A stretch of 64,000 nucleotides of DNA from Adiantum capillus-veneris (GCA_014529385.2 CM043958.1:155967293-156031292), one strand, 5' to 3'. Numbered from the stretch's first letter, positions 1 through 14,300 are shown. Numbers and translations are program-made. The notes: generated by a model not told the origin, from the sequence alone.

Positions 1-3000
1 AGGTTCAAAGCGGAACCATCACATTTACCTCCTAGTAGTAGATTCAGGGCAGGGGAACCGACAAGGGTAACCCATGAAGTCCATGATGCTAGAGAAAGCT
101 TTAGCCGGGACACAGCAGCAATGAGATTGGTAGCAGACCATAGACGTATGAGACCATCTCAAGTAGCCAAGTGTATGCCAAAGAAGTATGGTGGTTCGGG
201 AGATCCGTATGCACATGTGTCACTCTTTAAGCAAGTCTTAAGAGCTGAGCAGATAACAGATTTCCATACACAATACGAGGGATTTGGTCTTACTCTAGAA
301 GGTACGGCATTGACATGGTTTCAACCACCGAACATAGGGGGATTCCATGACATTGACCATTTGCTAAGAGAGTTTGCTGAGGAATTCTCAAAACGAGGGA
401 TTAAGCACAATACGGTCTCACAAATATATGCTTTTAAACAGAGAGAACACGAAAACGTGAAGGAAGCTTCACTTCGCTTCAAACAATACATTGAGAGATG
501 TCCAGTACGTGAACGACCACAAGATGACAGACTATCTGTTCTCTTTATTGAGGGACTGAGGAACGACACTCTCAAGAAGGACTTGCACTTGAAAGCTTGT
601 ACAAGTTTCGAGCAAGTGACAAGAGAAGCATTGTACTTAGTGGATAACTCTACGGTTTATGGAGAGGTGTCAGCGGATACAGATTTTGCATCCAGTAGCT
701 CCTCCTCCGTAGCGAGCAAGACTACCACTAAAAAGAATGTTCAAACAACAACCATGCCAAATGTAGAGCAAATGATAGAAGATGCTCTAAAAAGGATGGC
801 ACCATACCAAAAACCATTGCCAAAAACACTGAAATGGTGTGCTATTGAACAAAAATGGACAAACCATCCAACAGAGGAGTGCTATTACAACAAAGGGTAT
901 GTAAGGGAGCATCAGTATGCACCTCCTACTCAATTAGCACCACCTCAAGTACATCCAGTACCTCGATACCCAACGGGAAATGTGCCAGGACCTATGGGGA
1001 TAGAAAGACCGCAACCGGTATTGGGACAACAACCACCTTTACCAGGAGCAAGACCAGTGGGCATTAGATATGCACCAACCTTAGAGAATCAGGAAGAACA
1101 AGCCTTAGTGCCTGTTCAAGCCTATTATGAAGAATCTGGTGCACACATGTCTCCAACTGTGTATTACCCACCAGAAGAACCCAAACAACCAGAACCATGG
1201 GGCATGATTGGGAATGTTGGAATACCAACAGTTACAAGTGCTTCTGATGAAGAGAGGTACAATTTGGACGCAAGAACATTGATGTTCATAGCTCATGGAG
1301 GGTTAACAGGACAAAGACCATCCTATCCACAAAGGACGAATCAAATGGGACCAAGACCAGCACTAGGACCCTGTTACAAGTGTGGAGGTGACCATCTGAT
1401 GAATGTTTGTCCACATACGGAAATCATTAGAATTAACGCTTATTGCACTGAGTGTGGGGTTACTCACTTCATTGAGGATTGTTCAAAGAATCCAAACAAA
1501 GTGCAAAAGACGACATTGAATATGCTAGAAACTATTCCTACCAGCAGTGGGTCTGAAAATGAAACTCTGATACCAACGCAAGTTGTTACTAGAGCTCAAG
1601 CTAAGAAAACCACTAGAGAACCTGAGAATGGAAAGTTAGCGACTGAAATGGTTAGTCAAGGACCGCGGAGTCAGAAAAACACATGGAAAGCTAGAAAAGC
1701 ACGCATGAAGTTGAGAAAAGAACGTGAAGACGCTATTCTAGCTGAGGAACTAAAGTAAACGAAAGATAGATTAGAAAAACTTGAGAGTCAAAACGGGAAA
1801 CGAGAGATGAGCCCGGAAAGAACGAAACAAAAGAGTATCAAAGAAACAACGAGCTTAAGCTCAGGGGGATCAGTGCTAGTCGACAAAGTACACGAACCAT
1901 TGGATGCACTGATGAGAGCTTATGAAGCTAGATTAAAGAACAACCAAACACAAGAACAAAGGTGGATGACATACCCAAACGCGGAATTGGAAAAGCAGAG
2001 ACTTGAAATGTGCCAGAGAATGATCGAGACTGCACAAGCCTTATTAGAACCACCAAAAGAAACAATGAATTGTGGAACGGAAAACCCAATTCAGCAAGAG
2101 ACTATCGTTTCACAGGTAGCTGAAAAGACTCCCAGTGCACAAAAGCCTGAAAATTCACACAAAGATGACCGCATAGTATTGAACACAACCGATCAGGAGA
2201 TAGAGAGTTTTCATCCAGTCATACAGAGGTCTTACGGAAGAGATGAGGATTACAATGAATTTTGGAAACAAGTGAGAGAGGCAAACTTTGCAAACGAGCT
2301 AAGTTGCCAAGCTAATCAGACAAATTGGGAAAAGGACATCAGGAACCCTCCCATAGTGGAATTTGAGGCAGGATCTCAAGTGGACTTGGATCTGCAATCT
2401 TACTGGGGAGATGGGGGCTCTGTTAGAACAATGGAGAGCAAACCTCACTCACTGAATACCTTACCTTCATACTTAGGAGAGTATGAAGCAAAATCCGAGA
2501 TTAGAGCACTTCCCTCACGAAGAATTTCATCAGAAAAAGTCATGGACTTGCAAGGATTGATAGAGATCTTGTCAACACAAGTGACATGCACTATCACTCT
2601 AGCTGAGCTTTTGAGGCTAAGACCACATATGTGGACCACTGTAGGAAAATGCTTGGAGAAATTCGGGATAAAAGACCCAACATTGAGACTAAAAGAGGGT
2701 ATACAAGAGCTGAGTAAACCACAAAAGAACGCTAAGCCTGTACCCTTAAACAAGGTCGGAGAGTATTGCAAAGGTGAAGAGGGGAATACAACCTTACCAG
2801 TGGAATTCCAAGGAGTAAACACGATGGCAATACTAGACAGCGGAGCTGGGGTAGCCATTGCTACAAAAGAAATCTGGAAAAAATGGGGGAAACCAGTAGT
2901 AAGGAAGACTAGGTTGAAACTCCAATTAGCAGATGGACACATGGAGAAACCTATGGGGTTATTAGAGAAAGTTGTAGTGACTTCTTGCGGCATTGAATAC

Positions 3001-3654
3001 GAACATACTTTTGCTATTGTCGATTTTGGCAAGGAGAATAACTATGATATCATACTGGGAAGACCATTCATGAGACAGTTGAAAATGGTCCAGGATTGGG
3101 GCTACGATCACATATACCTGAGAAATATGGAAACCACTACACGTGTGAACCTGAAAGACCATAGCTACAAAGATGTGAACCGAACACCGGTGGAGGAGTT
3201 TGATTCAGCTACTTTGGCGGGATCCGAATTTCCAGCTTGGTTAGGTAAACCCAAGGAGTTATGGATGTGTGGAGCTTCGCAATGTGGAAGTCTGAAACGA
3301 GAAGAATGTGTTTTAGAAAGGGCTATCGAAGACAAAGCTTATATAGGAGAACCCTTTCCAGAGGACACGCTTGAACCATTAGAATGGACACACATTCTAG
3401 CAACCCTAGATGTTTGTGCAATTCCGGATGGTCCCACAATGAAATTTTGCGACAAGGACGGGTACGACGTGGTTCCGTACTTCATGTTGAGAACTGTACT
3501 CGAAAAAGAAACTGAAAAGAACGATACACTGGAAAAGGAAGATGAAGAGGAGGTGTTTCACGACATTCCCGATCATCCAGAGTGGGGAAATGAAGCAGAC
3601 AACGAGTCAACGGACAATTCAAGCGGAAACGAAGAAACTATAACGGATGTCTGA
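1..3654 (+). pseudogene. gag: gag-protease region of copy A, one nonsense codon
   Basis: The frame is open from base 1 and encodes the Gag capsid and nucleocapsid, followed by a retropepsin. Visible parts are a retrotransposon Gag domain (about 190-640), a proline-rich linker (about 920-1200), two CCHC knuckles spaced C-x2-C-x3-H-x4-C (about 1372-1490), a basic and glutamate-rich helical stretch, and an aspartic protease (about 2770-3110) with LDSGAG as its active-site motif and ILGRP near its end. A TAA at 1756-1758 replaces CAA of copy B and interrupts the frame, which reopens and runs to TGA at 3652-3654. That TGA is CGA in copy B, so it may also be secondary; no further stop separates it from pol in this copy. 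The ATG at 121 is internal and probably not the true start. Confidence 0.9.
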
Positions 3655-6600
3655 TTTTATGATTTTCCGAACCAAACTAAACAACCCCAGAAACGCTATA
3701 GAGCAAAGAAAAAAACAAAGGGGGTTAGAACCAATCCGATGCCTAGAATAAGAGGAAAAAATCAATTCCTAATGCTAGTAAAGGCGGAAGACTGTGTTAA
3801 GGACAAGATTTCTGGAAGAATGAGAGGCAATGATCAAAAGAGCTTACGAAAAGACAAAAGAGACTCAAGAAATCGAGTTCAAAGGAATGGAACGAAAACT
3901 GAAACTGAAAAATCAGAAAAGAACAAGCGCAACAGAGAACACACGGAGTCCAAGCTAGAACGTAGAAACAAGTACAGAGAGCTCAAGAAAACTCTGAAAG
4001 AAGTTTGGACGATAGAAATTGAGAGTGGAGAGGACGAAAACGCCAAAATCAACGAAAACATGGATGTTCCCTCTCACTATAGGAAATTCACAATAGAGGA
4101 TAGGAAGGTGGTATTAACCCCACCTATTCGAGAGAGAAAGGAAAACGAATCTTATGACGGACCGGAGGATGCAAAAAAAGTTGATTTAGCAGCTCCAGGT
4201 GAGCCACCTAGACCGGTGTACATAGCCACAGATTTGTCTCCAGGCGAGGAAGAGAGACTTTTGAGTCTTCTCAAAGAGTATAGGGATGTGTTTGCATGGT
4301 CTTATAAGGACTTAAAGGGAGTTGACCCATCGATATGCCAACACACAATCCCACTGAAACAAGACGCAAAGCCTAGCAGACAGAGACCATACACATATAA
4401 TGATACTTTTGCTAAGCAAATCAAAGAAGAGATGGATAGGCTAATGGAAGCTGAATTCATATACGAGATTGAACACACCGATTGGGTATCTCCAATTGTG
4501 GTAGTACCCAAGAAGAACGGAAAACTCCGAGTGTGTGTCAACTTAAAGAAAGTGAATGCTGCAACAATCAGGGACAATTATCGCTTGCCGATAACTGATC
4601 ATGTTCTAGAGCGTGTATCAGGGAAAACAGCCTACTCCTTTCTTGATGGTTTTTCAGGATATAACCAGCTAGCCATAGCACTGGAAGATCAACATAAAAC
4701 AGCTTTTGCAATTGAGTGGGGAATCTATGCTTATAGGGTTATGCCTTTTGGTCTAACCAATGCTCCCGCAACCTTCCAGAGGCTGATGACGCATGCTTTC
4801 AAAGAGATGAGCATCTAGAACACCTAAGAAAAGTATTTGAGAAATGTAGGACATATCGCATTTGTCTCAATCCTGAGAAATGTGTGTTTATGGTCCGACA
4901 GGGCAGAATTCTGGGACATATTGTCTCACAAAACGGAATATCCACGGATTTAGAGAAGATAAAAGTTATAGTGGATATGCCTAGACCAACCAATGCGAAA
5001 CAAGTACAGAGCTTTATGGGACATTGCGGATATTATAGACGATTCATTTACATGTACGCTATAATAGGCCAACCACTTTACAGGCTAATAGTGAACTTTG
5101 AATGGACAGAGGAGTGTGAGGAATCGTTCAAGAAATTGAAAGAGGCACTCATTACTGCTCCAGTCTTGAAATCACCAGATTGGGAGAAGATATTCCATGT
5201 GCATATAGATGCTTTGGCATATGCAATAGGATGCATTCTGGCTCAGCCAGAAGAAGGAAACATGGATTTTCCTATCTGTTACGCCAGTCGACAGCTCAAC
5301 AATGCATAGAAGAATTACACCACAACAGAGCGAGAGGGATTAGGAATGATATATGCTGTGAAAAAATTTCGGCATTATCTTCTAGCCAACAAGTTTGTGT
5401 TTTTTACGGATCACCAAGCCTTGCTCTACCTAGTGAATAAACCATGCAATACGGGAGAATAGTGAGATGGTTCATTATCTTACTGGAATTCGACTTCACG
5501 GTAGTAGTAAAGAAAGGAAAAACACATCTTAGAGCTGATCATCTTTCGCGATTGACGAATGGAGAAGACCCTATAGGAGTAGATGACGACATGCCAGACG
5601 CGTACTTGTTCAACATAGAAATGATACCGAAGTGGTCTCAAAATGTCGTTAACCTATTAACCTATGGAGGAGAGTTCGATAGAAGAGAATACAACCAGAA
5701 ACATATTGCTATTCAGCAATCCAAGAATCTTCAATTGGTTGCAGGAAGGTTGTATCAATTGGGAAATGATCATGTTTTACGACTATGCATCAATCCTGAG
5801 GAATATAATATATATCTGCGCGAAGCACATGTTCAGGAATGTGCATTTCATTGTTCAAGAAGGAACACATATAGGAATTTGTTACAATTGGGAGTCTATT
5901 GGCCAGGAATGCAAGAAAGCGTACATGAATATGTCACTGTATGTATTGTATGTTCATCAAAACCGCCAGCAGAGTATTCGACATTATATCAGATAATGAT
6001 CGCTCCAGAATGGAGTCAGTATATTGTTGAATATCTCACAAATAGAACTTTCCCAGAAGGAATGTCAAAAGCTCGTCAGAAATCTGTAGAGACAGAAGCT
6101 AGAGATTACACTTTAATAGGAGATCAACTCTATAAGAGATGTAAAGACAACCAGCTTAGGATTTGCGCATCAGAGTCTGAGTATGTGATAATCCTAGAGC
6201 AAGCTCATGGAGGAGTAGGTGGAGGCCATCTCTCAGGTGATAAGACAACAAAACTTGTCTTAGCCACAGGAATATGGTGGCCAACATTATATATGGACAC
6301 TGAGGAATACGTTAAACGGTGCGATGACTGTCAGCGGACCAAAGTACCACTTAAAAGAGATGATATGCCGCTTAGACCAATGATGGGGGCAAGAGCTTTT
6401 GCAAAATGGGGGATTGATTATGTCGGACCCATTTCACCTCCTGCATATAAGACTCATGCACAATACATCATTGTGGCTACAGACTATCTAACAAAGTGGG
6501 TCGAAGCAAAGGCAACTCAAAAAGCAGATGCCAGGACCACGGCACAATTTCTGTATGAATACTTATTTGTACGATATAGATTGCCAATAGAAATTGTGAG

Positions 6601-8529
6601 TGATCGAGGCACACATTTTATAAATGAAGTGATAAAGATCCTTCTAGATGAATTCATGGTAATCCATAGGAAATCAGCCCCGTATCATCCACAAGCAAAC
6701 GGACAAGCTGAAGCAACAAACAAAACCATATGCACGGTCCTTACGAAGATTTTATCTGAGTCGAGAACTGACTGGGACCAGAAGTTGCATTCAACATTAT
6801 GGGCATATAGGGTAGCATATAAAACATCAATAGGAACGACCCCATATAACATGGTTTTTGGGCTAAATGCTATCTTACCAATAGAATTCTTGATTTCAAC
6901 CTTAAGGGTGGCTAAGGATCTAGAGTGGACAGGGCACGAGCTTTCTGATAGAATAGATGACCTGGAAAAGCTAGATGAGCTTCGCCTAAAAGCAGTAGCT
7001 TCTATCTACGCTCAAAAAAGGCGACAAAAGGAATTTTTTGATAAGCATGTGCGGACTAAAGAGTTTAAGGTTGGGGACTATGTCCTAGTTTACACTCTGA
7101 AACAGCATGCTAAGAAGCTTAAAAAGCGAGGGATGGGACCTCTGGTGATTAAAGATCTATCACCAAGTGGAGCCGTCAAGCTTGCTACATTAGACGGAGA
7201 AGAAATGCCCAATTGGATTAGTGGATGCAGAGTGAAAAAGTATCTTTTTCCGCTAACCCAAGACATGCTTCTCAAAATACATCAAGAAAAGCTGCGTGTC
7301 CAGAAAAAGAAAATGATTGTGGAGGAAGCGCAAGCCGAGGCGAAGGAAAGAATGGAGAAAAGAAGACTACTGCGTCAGAAACAGCGCAATGAAGGAGCAA
7401 TACGAATAAACGCAGTCAGTATAACAGAAATGGATAATGACAAAGAAGAACCCATCATTGAATGCAAAGTAGGAACCAACCAAATCAAAGCCAGAGCACT
7501 ATTGGATTCAGGAGCTCAAGCTAACCTACTTTCACTCAGTTTGTATAGACAATTGACAAATGACACTAAACTACAAACTGCCAAGCAAGAGTTAAAGAGT
7601 TACTCTGAGAATTCAATCAAAACTGTCGGATGCACAGTTTTACATATACAGATTAACCATTATGTGTATCCTCATATGTTTTACGTGGTTGAAGACCAAG
7701 CTACACAACAACCATTATTGCTAGGACAACCATGGCAGAAGCAATACAATGCAATGATTGACTGGAGTTCTAAATCAGTGCTTATCAAATACGAAGGTGA
7801 AAGTCAATCAGTTAAGTTCACCAAAGGAGCAGAGCCAACTCCAAAGGACGAATCCAAAGACAAAGGTAAACAACAACCAGAGAAAAAGAAGAAGCAATGG
7901 CAACCAAAAGTTTCTATACAACCGGATTACTCTTCGACGAGGAATTCTCAACAGTGGATAAGGAAGACAAGCAATAATATAACAGCTCAACCTTGGGAAA
8001 AAACGGAGTCAAAGTTGGTATGGAGACCAAAAAAGGTTGTGCCAGAGAACACAAAGGTGGAGAACAGAGTCTTCAATACCAGACAACAGAGTGATTCCAG
8101 ACAATCAAGGACAGTGAAACAGATCTGGATTCCAAAGAAGTTCATGACGGCACAAAGCTATAGCAAGCAAATTTGGATCCCAAAGATTTGTAAACAGGAA
8201 CTCCCTTCAGTACAATCACGGAAACTCCTAGGTATTTCAAGGCGAGGAAATCAACACAAGGAACAAAGCAGGTTTGGGTCGCAAAGAGTTTGTGGCAAGC
8301 ACAAGCAAAGCGGAAGCAGATTTGGATTGTGAAAAAGAACAACAAGGTAAAGAAGAATCCATCTACTGATTCTACTACCGAAGTATCACCAACCCAAAAC
8401 CCGACCACCAATCCTTCAATCAAACAAAGAGCAGCTTTATTGGAAAGACTGTTGTATCATCGCTCTGCAATTGCATTGGGAACTTATGACCAAAACAACT
8501 ACAATGCTTCGCCCACAGACACTTCATAG
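3655..8529 (+). pseudogene. pol: pol of copy A: RT, RNase H, double H2C2, integrase, second protease; frameshifted
   Basis: Same frame as gag. Order: lysine/glutamate-rich linker (from ATG 3739), RT (about 4180-4990), RNase H (about 5190-5560), two H2C2 zinc domains (about 5720-6340), integrase core (about 6395-6830) with the Asp, Asp and Glu residues present, a GPY-like region, a second retropepsin (about 7451-7790, LLDSGAQAN and LLLGQPW) and a tail with repeated QIWIPK motifs. Damage relative to copy B: a 61-bp deletion at 4806/4807 that removes the RT YxDD motif and shifts the frame; GAG to TAG at 5307-5309; a 1-bp deletion near 5452; a 1-bp deletion near 8218. The long frame 5444-8332 (962 codons) still reads through integrase and the second protease. 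Confidence 0.9.
7451..7790 (+). other. Second retropepsin domain, downstream of integrase (copy A)
   Basis: Retropepsins are aspartic proteases that process Gag-Pol. In Gypsy elements the domain normally lies between Gag and RT, and this element has one there (2770-3110). This additional domain lies after the integrase. It has an ALLDSGAQAN active-site motif, a central hydrophobic stretch (HMFYVVED), and the typical end LLLGQPWQKQYNAMIDW. The copy-A frame through it is unbroken, whereas copy B carries two nonsense codons inside the same domain. It is followed by the Trp-x-Pro-Lys tail. I infer a folded protease domain; activity is untested. Confidence 0.85.
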
Positions 8530-11346
8530 TCGTCCGGGAGGACTCAGACTAGGAGGGGGGGAGGTATACAGTATACAGGAGTTACAAAGCAGCTACAAGC
8601 GCCAAAAACAAAGAAAAACAAAAATTATATTACAAGGGCAGTGTCTTACATGATTTTGCAATTTTTATGTTTGATTGCGGATATTGATAATATTTATGCC
8701 CTTATATACCTTGTTTTGCAACAAGAAGAGATCAAATGATGAATTTGGGTCTCTAGACGTGTAAATATCACTAAATAAGAGTGTTTTTGGAGCTAAAAAG
8801 TGGAAAAAAGTGGTAATCCAAGTCCAGAAATCACAAATAAGTGTATATTCATATACACAGGGTTACCAGCTATTTATCGTGTATGTTTGGAATTTTTTGG
8901 CTTCAATTTGCTATTTTCCTTTTTTTTTATGATTTTCTTGATAAAAGTAAAAGAAAAATAAGAAAACAGGTGAAATGAGATCGGAAAAAAGAAAAGAATA
9001 GACGGTGATGGTCCTAATGACAAGGGCAACCCATGGTAAAAATAGGGTACAATTCTGAAAAAGTTGCGGAAAGCCCAACATGACAGAATTTCTCAAAGTG
9101 GACAGATTTCTCATAAACAGGTCAAACGGAGTCCAAATTGAGAAATTTCAAATCCTAAAGTGCATTTCACGACGAGATAGGAGCACATGTCAAATTTGGT
9201 AACAAGTGATCCGGGAAGTCCGAAGTTAAGTATTTTTCACTTCACTTTCAAGCTCATTTCCACTATTACCTTCTTGGAGAGAGCAAAGAGCACACAGGAG
9301 CATCCGACCTTCTACCGCCTTCTACGACTGCTACGAGAGCTCAGAGGACACCAGACATGAGAGGTAGAATCGTTGCCATAAGCTTTTGATGCTTATCGTT
9401 AACTTTTGTTGCGAAAACTGACCAAAACCAAGAAACAAGAGCAGACGGGGAATGGGGAGGAACGCTAGGTAGGGGCACAACCGCCTAACCAAACCTTGCA
9501 AGAACTTAGAGGTGGGTTACCCTAACATAGAAGATGGGTTTCTAACACTCAAAGCTCGAGAAAGAACGACTTGAAAAACCCTAGGTCAACAGAGCCTGCA
9601 AGAGGCAAACAGAAAAAAGTTGTCGAAACGACACAAAACTTCTCAGGAAGCTTAACAACATCGAGGGCAATGCAACCATGGAGTATCTCCGGGTTTGGAT
9701 CACCAAAAGTAGGTCGGAACAACCGATTCGGCTGCGGACACACAAAGCGTCATTTTGGCATAACGGCTAAAATTGACGACGAAATGACATGAAACTTCAC
9801 AAGCAGCTTCAAATATACATGGATGACTTATGTTTGCAAGCAAAACCCAAAAGAAAGCTGATTCACTTACCGATGGTGAAAAAGTTGCTTTCGGGCAACC
9901 AAATGGAGAAAGATGGAGAACGGGGAGCCAAAGTCAAGTTCAACCAAATAGGTGGCTTCACAACATATCCAATGAGCGGGAAATGCAACTCTCGAGAAGA
10001 AAAGTTGAAGAAATTCAACTCCAAGGCGAAAAGACGACTTCGGAGACTGAAATGCCTATAAGGGGGCTTTTTAGCTAAACTAATGACTTTTTAAGTTGAA
10101 AACTAGTTAGCAGGGCTTAGGGCACTAGCACAAAGCATTCTTTGCACAAAAAGACCAACATTTCAAAAAAAGACATCATACGCGTATAATGTCTCACAGC
10201 ATGATTTTCACATCCATTTCAACATTTGAGTGCATAGCCTCATTCCACATGTTAATCACATCCTATGAACCAAGTATCATGAGAATTGGAGTTAGAAAAC
10301 CCAAGGAAAACCAAAAAGACGCAAATTAGGCCATAAAATTGATTTTTGGTCCTAATTTTATCAAAATAACTCCAAACTCATTGAAACTTTGTAGGATTGT
10401 TGATTAACACATCTACAAGCTATCTGGAACCAAAAAGCACCATTTTGACACAAAAGACATCATACGCGTATGATGTCTATTTGCACTTACAGAGCCAAAA
10501 CTGCTCATTTGGCATCATACATCCATTATATATATCTAATACATGCTACATATGAAGTTTGGAACCATTTGGTCAAGTGGATCACCACATTAGCCCAATT
10601 GAGAGAAAATCCTTCATCCAAAGCCTATTTTAGCCCAAATTCAACATACTCAAGTCCAAACCAAGATTTGAGTAGAGACAGTCCTTCACTAGTACATGGG
10701 GAGTCCACAGAATCAATCCCATGAAAAATTGATGAAAAAGACATCATACGCGTATGATGTCTCCAGAGCCATTTTTAGCCCAAAATCTATCCAAAATTCA
10801 TAAATCCACTGAATAAGCCTATCTAAAGCCATATCCAAGCTTATAGAGAAATTTGGTCCAAAAATACACTAAAAGACATCATACGCGTATGATGTCTCAC
10901 TATGTGATTTTGGCACCTCAGGGCTTCAACCACCAAACAGAAGTGATCTACATGCCATTTGAAGGTGAACCACCAAGTTTTATCCAATTTGGATCATAAA
11001 ATCCAATTCCCTTTCAAAATTTTGCCAAGAGCCTGAACTAGACTAAACTCGCCAAAACTTGACCAAATGGGATCCAAACTCAAATCCAAGCATATGATAC
11101 TCATGTATACACTATCAGCTACAAGCACAACCAATATGAAGTCATTTTGACACAAACGACATCATACGCGTATGATGTCTCCAGCATGATTCTGAGCCCA
11201 GTTTGCATATTTTTTCACCTACCCTGCATCCTTAGGCCTTGAATAGCTCATGTTTCAATTTTCAAGTCATTTGAATAGTTAAAAGCTTCATTTCGGCTTT
11301 CAGTACTAAAAAGACGCTAACTTCTGAAATTGGAGTTACAGGATCC
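8530..11346 (+). other. Noncoding spacer between pol and ORF3 (copy A)
   Basis: About 2.8 kb with no ATG-started frame of useful length. Short open stretches around 9570-10080 are shared with copy B but lack an ATG start. The last kilobase holds five copies of a 24-bp palindrome in diverged tandem units. The first part is AT-rich with polypurine runs. The spacer is retained in both copies, so it probably has a cis role, perhaps a promoter or splice acceptor for ORF3, or protein-binding sites. Confidence 0.6.
10171..11180 (+). repeat. Array of five 24-bp palindromes, spacer of copy A
   Basis: Each site is the arm AGACATCATACG followed directly by its reverse complement, a perfect dyad with no loop. 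Sites are at 10171-10194 (one mismatch), 10455-10478, 10739-10762, 10874-10897 and 11157-11180 (first base differs). Start-to-start distances are 284, 284, 135 and 283 bp. Flanking sequence looks like strongly diverged tandem units, with phrases such as CAGCATGATTTT and AAATTGATGAAA recurring, yet the dyads are almost unchanged. That contrast suggests selection on the site. Confidence 0.9.
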
Positions 11347-14300
11347 ATGGATTCCGCCAAGTTATCGGCAACGAAGAGAAAAAGACCGACAATCAAAGAT
11401 GCTCTTGCAGAAGCGGAATCCTTTGACATTCCAGCAGAAACCCTCAAGCCAACCAAAACTTGGGTGGAGGAAGCAGTACTCGAACAAGAGGGAATAAAGA
11501 TCTACCAGGGGACTTTCAGAGATCCTCAAGGGCAAGCGGTGGATATACCGATGATCCCACAAGAATTGGTGGATTATAGCAGGTCAGAGAATATCAGCAG
11601 GTACCTGGAAAGGGCAGACTTGCACAGATTCTTCACCTCGAGACTATCAGGTGTAGATACAAGAAGAGTGTATGAGTTGGCAACCTCCATTCAAAAGGAT
11701 GGGAAAGCCACATTGACAGCAATAGATGGAGAGAAAGTAGAGGTACAGATCACTCCACAGCTCATTGCAGATGCATTGAAGCTGAACAACAAAGGGAGCT
11801 CTGTCAGGGAAAGAAGGGAGGCTATAGAGGTTTATGGGTCCAAGAAACAGAATGCAACTTATGGAGATATGGCAGACCAAAGAGCGGCAACCCTTTGCCG
11901 ACTGTACAACCAATTTCTCCATATTTCCAGTAAAAGACCGCAAAAGTATACGACACCGCCCCATGCCATTGCAACTACCATCACATGGGCATTGAAGAGC
12001 AATATGCCAAAAGAGGTGAATTACGCTCAACACATCCACGAGCAAGTAATTGCTATGCACAACGAGAAGCCAAAGTATATAGGAGGAGCTGAAGTTCTGA
12101 CAAGAATAGCTTATGAAGCTATTGGAGCCAGAGATCAATGGCCAAAGGTTCCCTCCCAGAATGAGTGGCTTAGAGAAGCCGATGAGGAGGAAGAACAACC
12201 TGAAGTATCCAAGAGGGCGTCCACAAGAGCACGCAGGAAACTAGAAATAGTTTCAGAACCTGAAGAGAATGTGGATGAGCCGATTATGAAGAAAGCAAAG
12301 AAGAAGGTTGCTCCCAAGCAAACCAAAAGTCAGAAAGCGGCAAGAATGGAAAGACTGGTGGAGCAGTTTAGAGCGGAAAGAGCTCTAAAGGGGGACTTTG
12401 AAGAAAAGTGGGTGCCATACCCCACTAAAGTCGGAACTAGCTCAGCCAGGCCACATGTTGATCAATATGATCAATATATTAGAGCTTATGAGGAGTCAGA
12501 GGCTATACTGGAGCAACAACCTGTCGAGCCATACACTGAAGAGGAAGTACAGGTTTTAAAAGCTGAGCTGCAAAAGGACAACAAGGGGAAGAAGAAAGTA
12601 GATGAGTCTACTGAACCTCAAGAGAAAGACGGGCAAGCAAACAAAGGGAAAGCCAAGATGACTGAGGACAATCAGCCCTCCTTTACTGATGTACCCAGCC
12701 CGAAGAAGAGGGAAATAATTGTGGAAGAGACCACAGTAGAGATGGACACGGCTGGTATGGAAAAGCCGGAGGCCGGGACCAAGGAAAAGGAGATAGATCC
12801 AATTCAGCAAAAGAAAAACGATTATGAGGATCTGGTAGCGATAGGGTACACTGAAGAAGAGGCTCTTGAGGCGGTTTATGGGATCACCCTACAAAAACGA
12901 GATGATCAGAGAGGGACAGAGGAAAATACAAAGAGTACAAAAGAAAGTGATGAAAAACTGGACGAGCAGAACGTACTAGAAGAGCCGAAGCCAGTGGAGG
13001 TGGTGGCCGAAAAAGATTTAGAGTTGACAGATGAAGATGAAAAAGACATGCACATGGTGCATGAACTGCTCAACAAGATCAAAGAAAGATCCAAGGCAAA
13101 GGAAGTGGAGATTGGGACAGCCAAAAAAAGGGAAGCCGAGTTGCAGAGGAAATTAGAGGATGCTATGACTGAATCTGAAAGTCATAAAGCATCACTCTAC
13201 GATGCGGAAAACGAGAGAGACGGCTTGATACTCCAGCTAGCCGAGGCTTCAAGAGAAGTAACAAGTGCACAGGAAGCAAGGGAGCGGATGGAAGACGACT
13301 TGGAGGCGGCTAAAGATGAGCTCATTGAGCTGAGGGAAAGAGTCGAGCTCCAAGAAAGAACAATCACTAGACTCAGGACAACTCCTAGAGCTAGCAGAGC
13401 AGGAACCGATCAAGAGGGAGCTCTTGTACCAGCTCTGGAAGACCAGGTCCGAAGCTTACAAAGAGAGCTAAGATTAGAGCAAGTGCAAAGGTTGCACATT
13501 GCGGAGGGATCATTGGCAGCAGAGGAGAGGCTCACTTTAGAAAATCAAACACTAAGAACAGAGAATGAGACCCTCCGTAAACAGCTCCAAGATCTACAAG
13601 AGCAACAAAGAAGAGAGATAGAGACACCACAAGAAGGATCGGGTGGAGCATCCATAGAGCTACCAGAAACTGGAGAGGCAACCACAATTGAAGATCCAGC
13701 CCCAGTTCAAGAGGTGGCCTCAACTTCAGGAATCTCTGAAGAAGAAGAACAAAGGCTCCATGACCAAATAGAAAAGTCAACAGAGGAGAGTGCCAAGGCG
13801 GAAATGGAATGGGAGAGGAGACTCCTAATCTCCATTAGACTTCAGGGACTAGACACAAAAGTGCTCCATGAAGAGTGGATGCAACCCAGCCTGCCTTTCC
13901 CTTTGATGAAGTTTGAAGTGATAAAAACGAAAAAGAGAATAGAGGAGGAGCAGTATGTCGCTCTTTACGAAGGCGACATCACAAAAGAGGAACAATCAAA
14001 GAAGATTGTAGATTCGCAGCTTAGATGGAGGAAAGGTTGGCTGAACAAATACCCAGCCTACCTCATCTACTTGGTAGAGGCACCAAAGGAGATTCGGGAG
14101 GATGCAACCTTCTGCCCGGTGCCAAGAGTCAGAAGCTGGAAAGAGCATGGCAGGATTGCAGAAAAGAAGCCAAATTGGCTTAATTACCCAAGGATTCCAG
14201 GACCAAAGGCAGGAGAGAGAATAGGTAAAGCCTACATGGTGAAAACCCTAACGGGCACCATCAAGCTCTTTACTGGCTCTCTTGACCTTTCGTGTCAGAT

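Noticed and set aside
9549-10078. Small frames shared by both copies in the pol-ORF3 spacer
   Set aside because: They lack an ATG and overlap in several frames; shared because the DNA is shared.
10171-11180. Repeated palindromes considered as a CRISPR-like array
   Set aside because: Plant DNA, spacers of unequal length that are themselves diverged tandem units, no cas genes.
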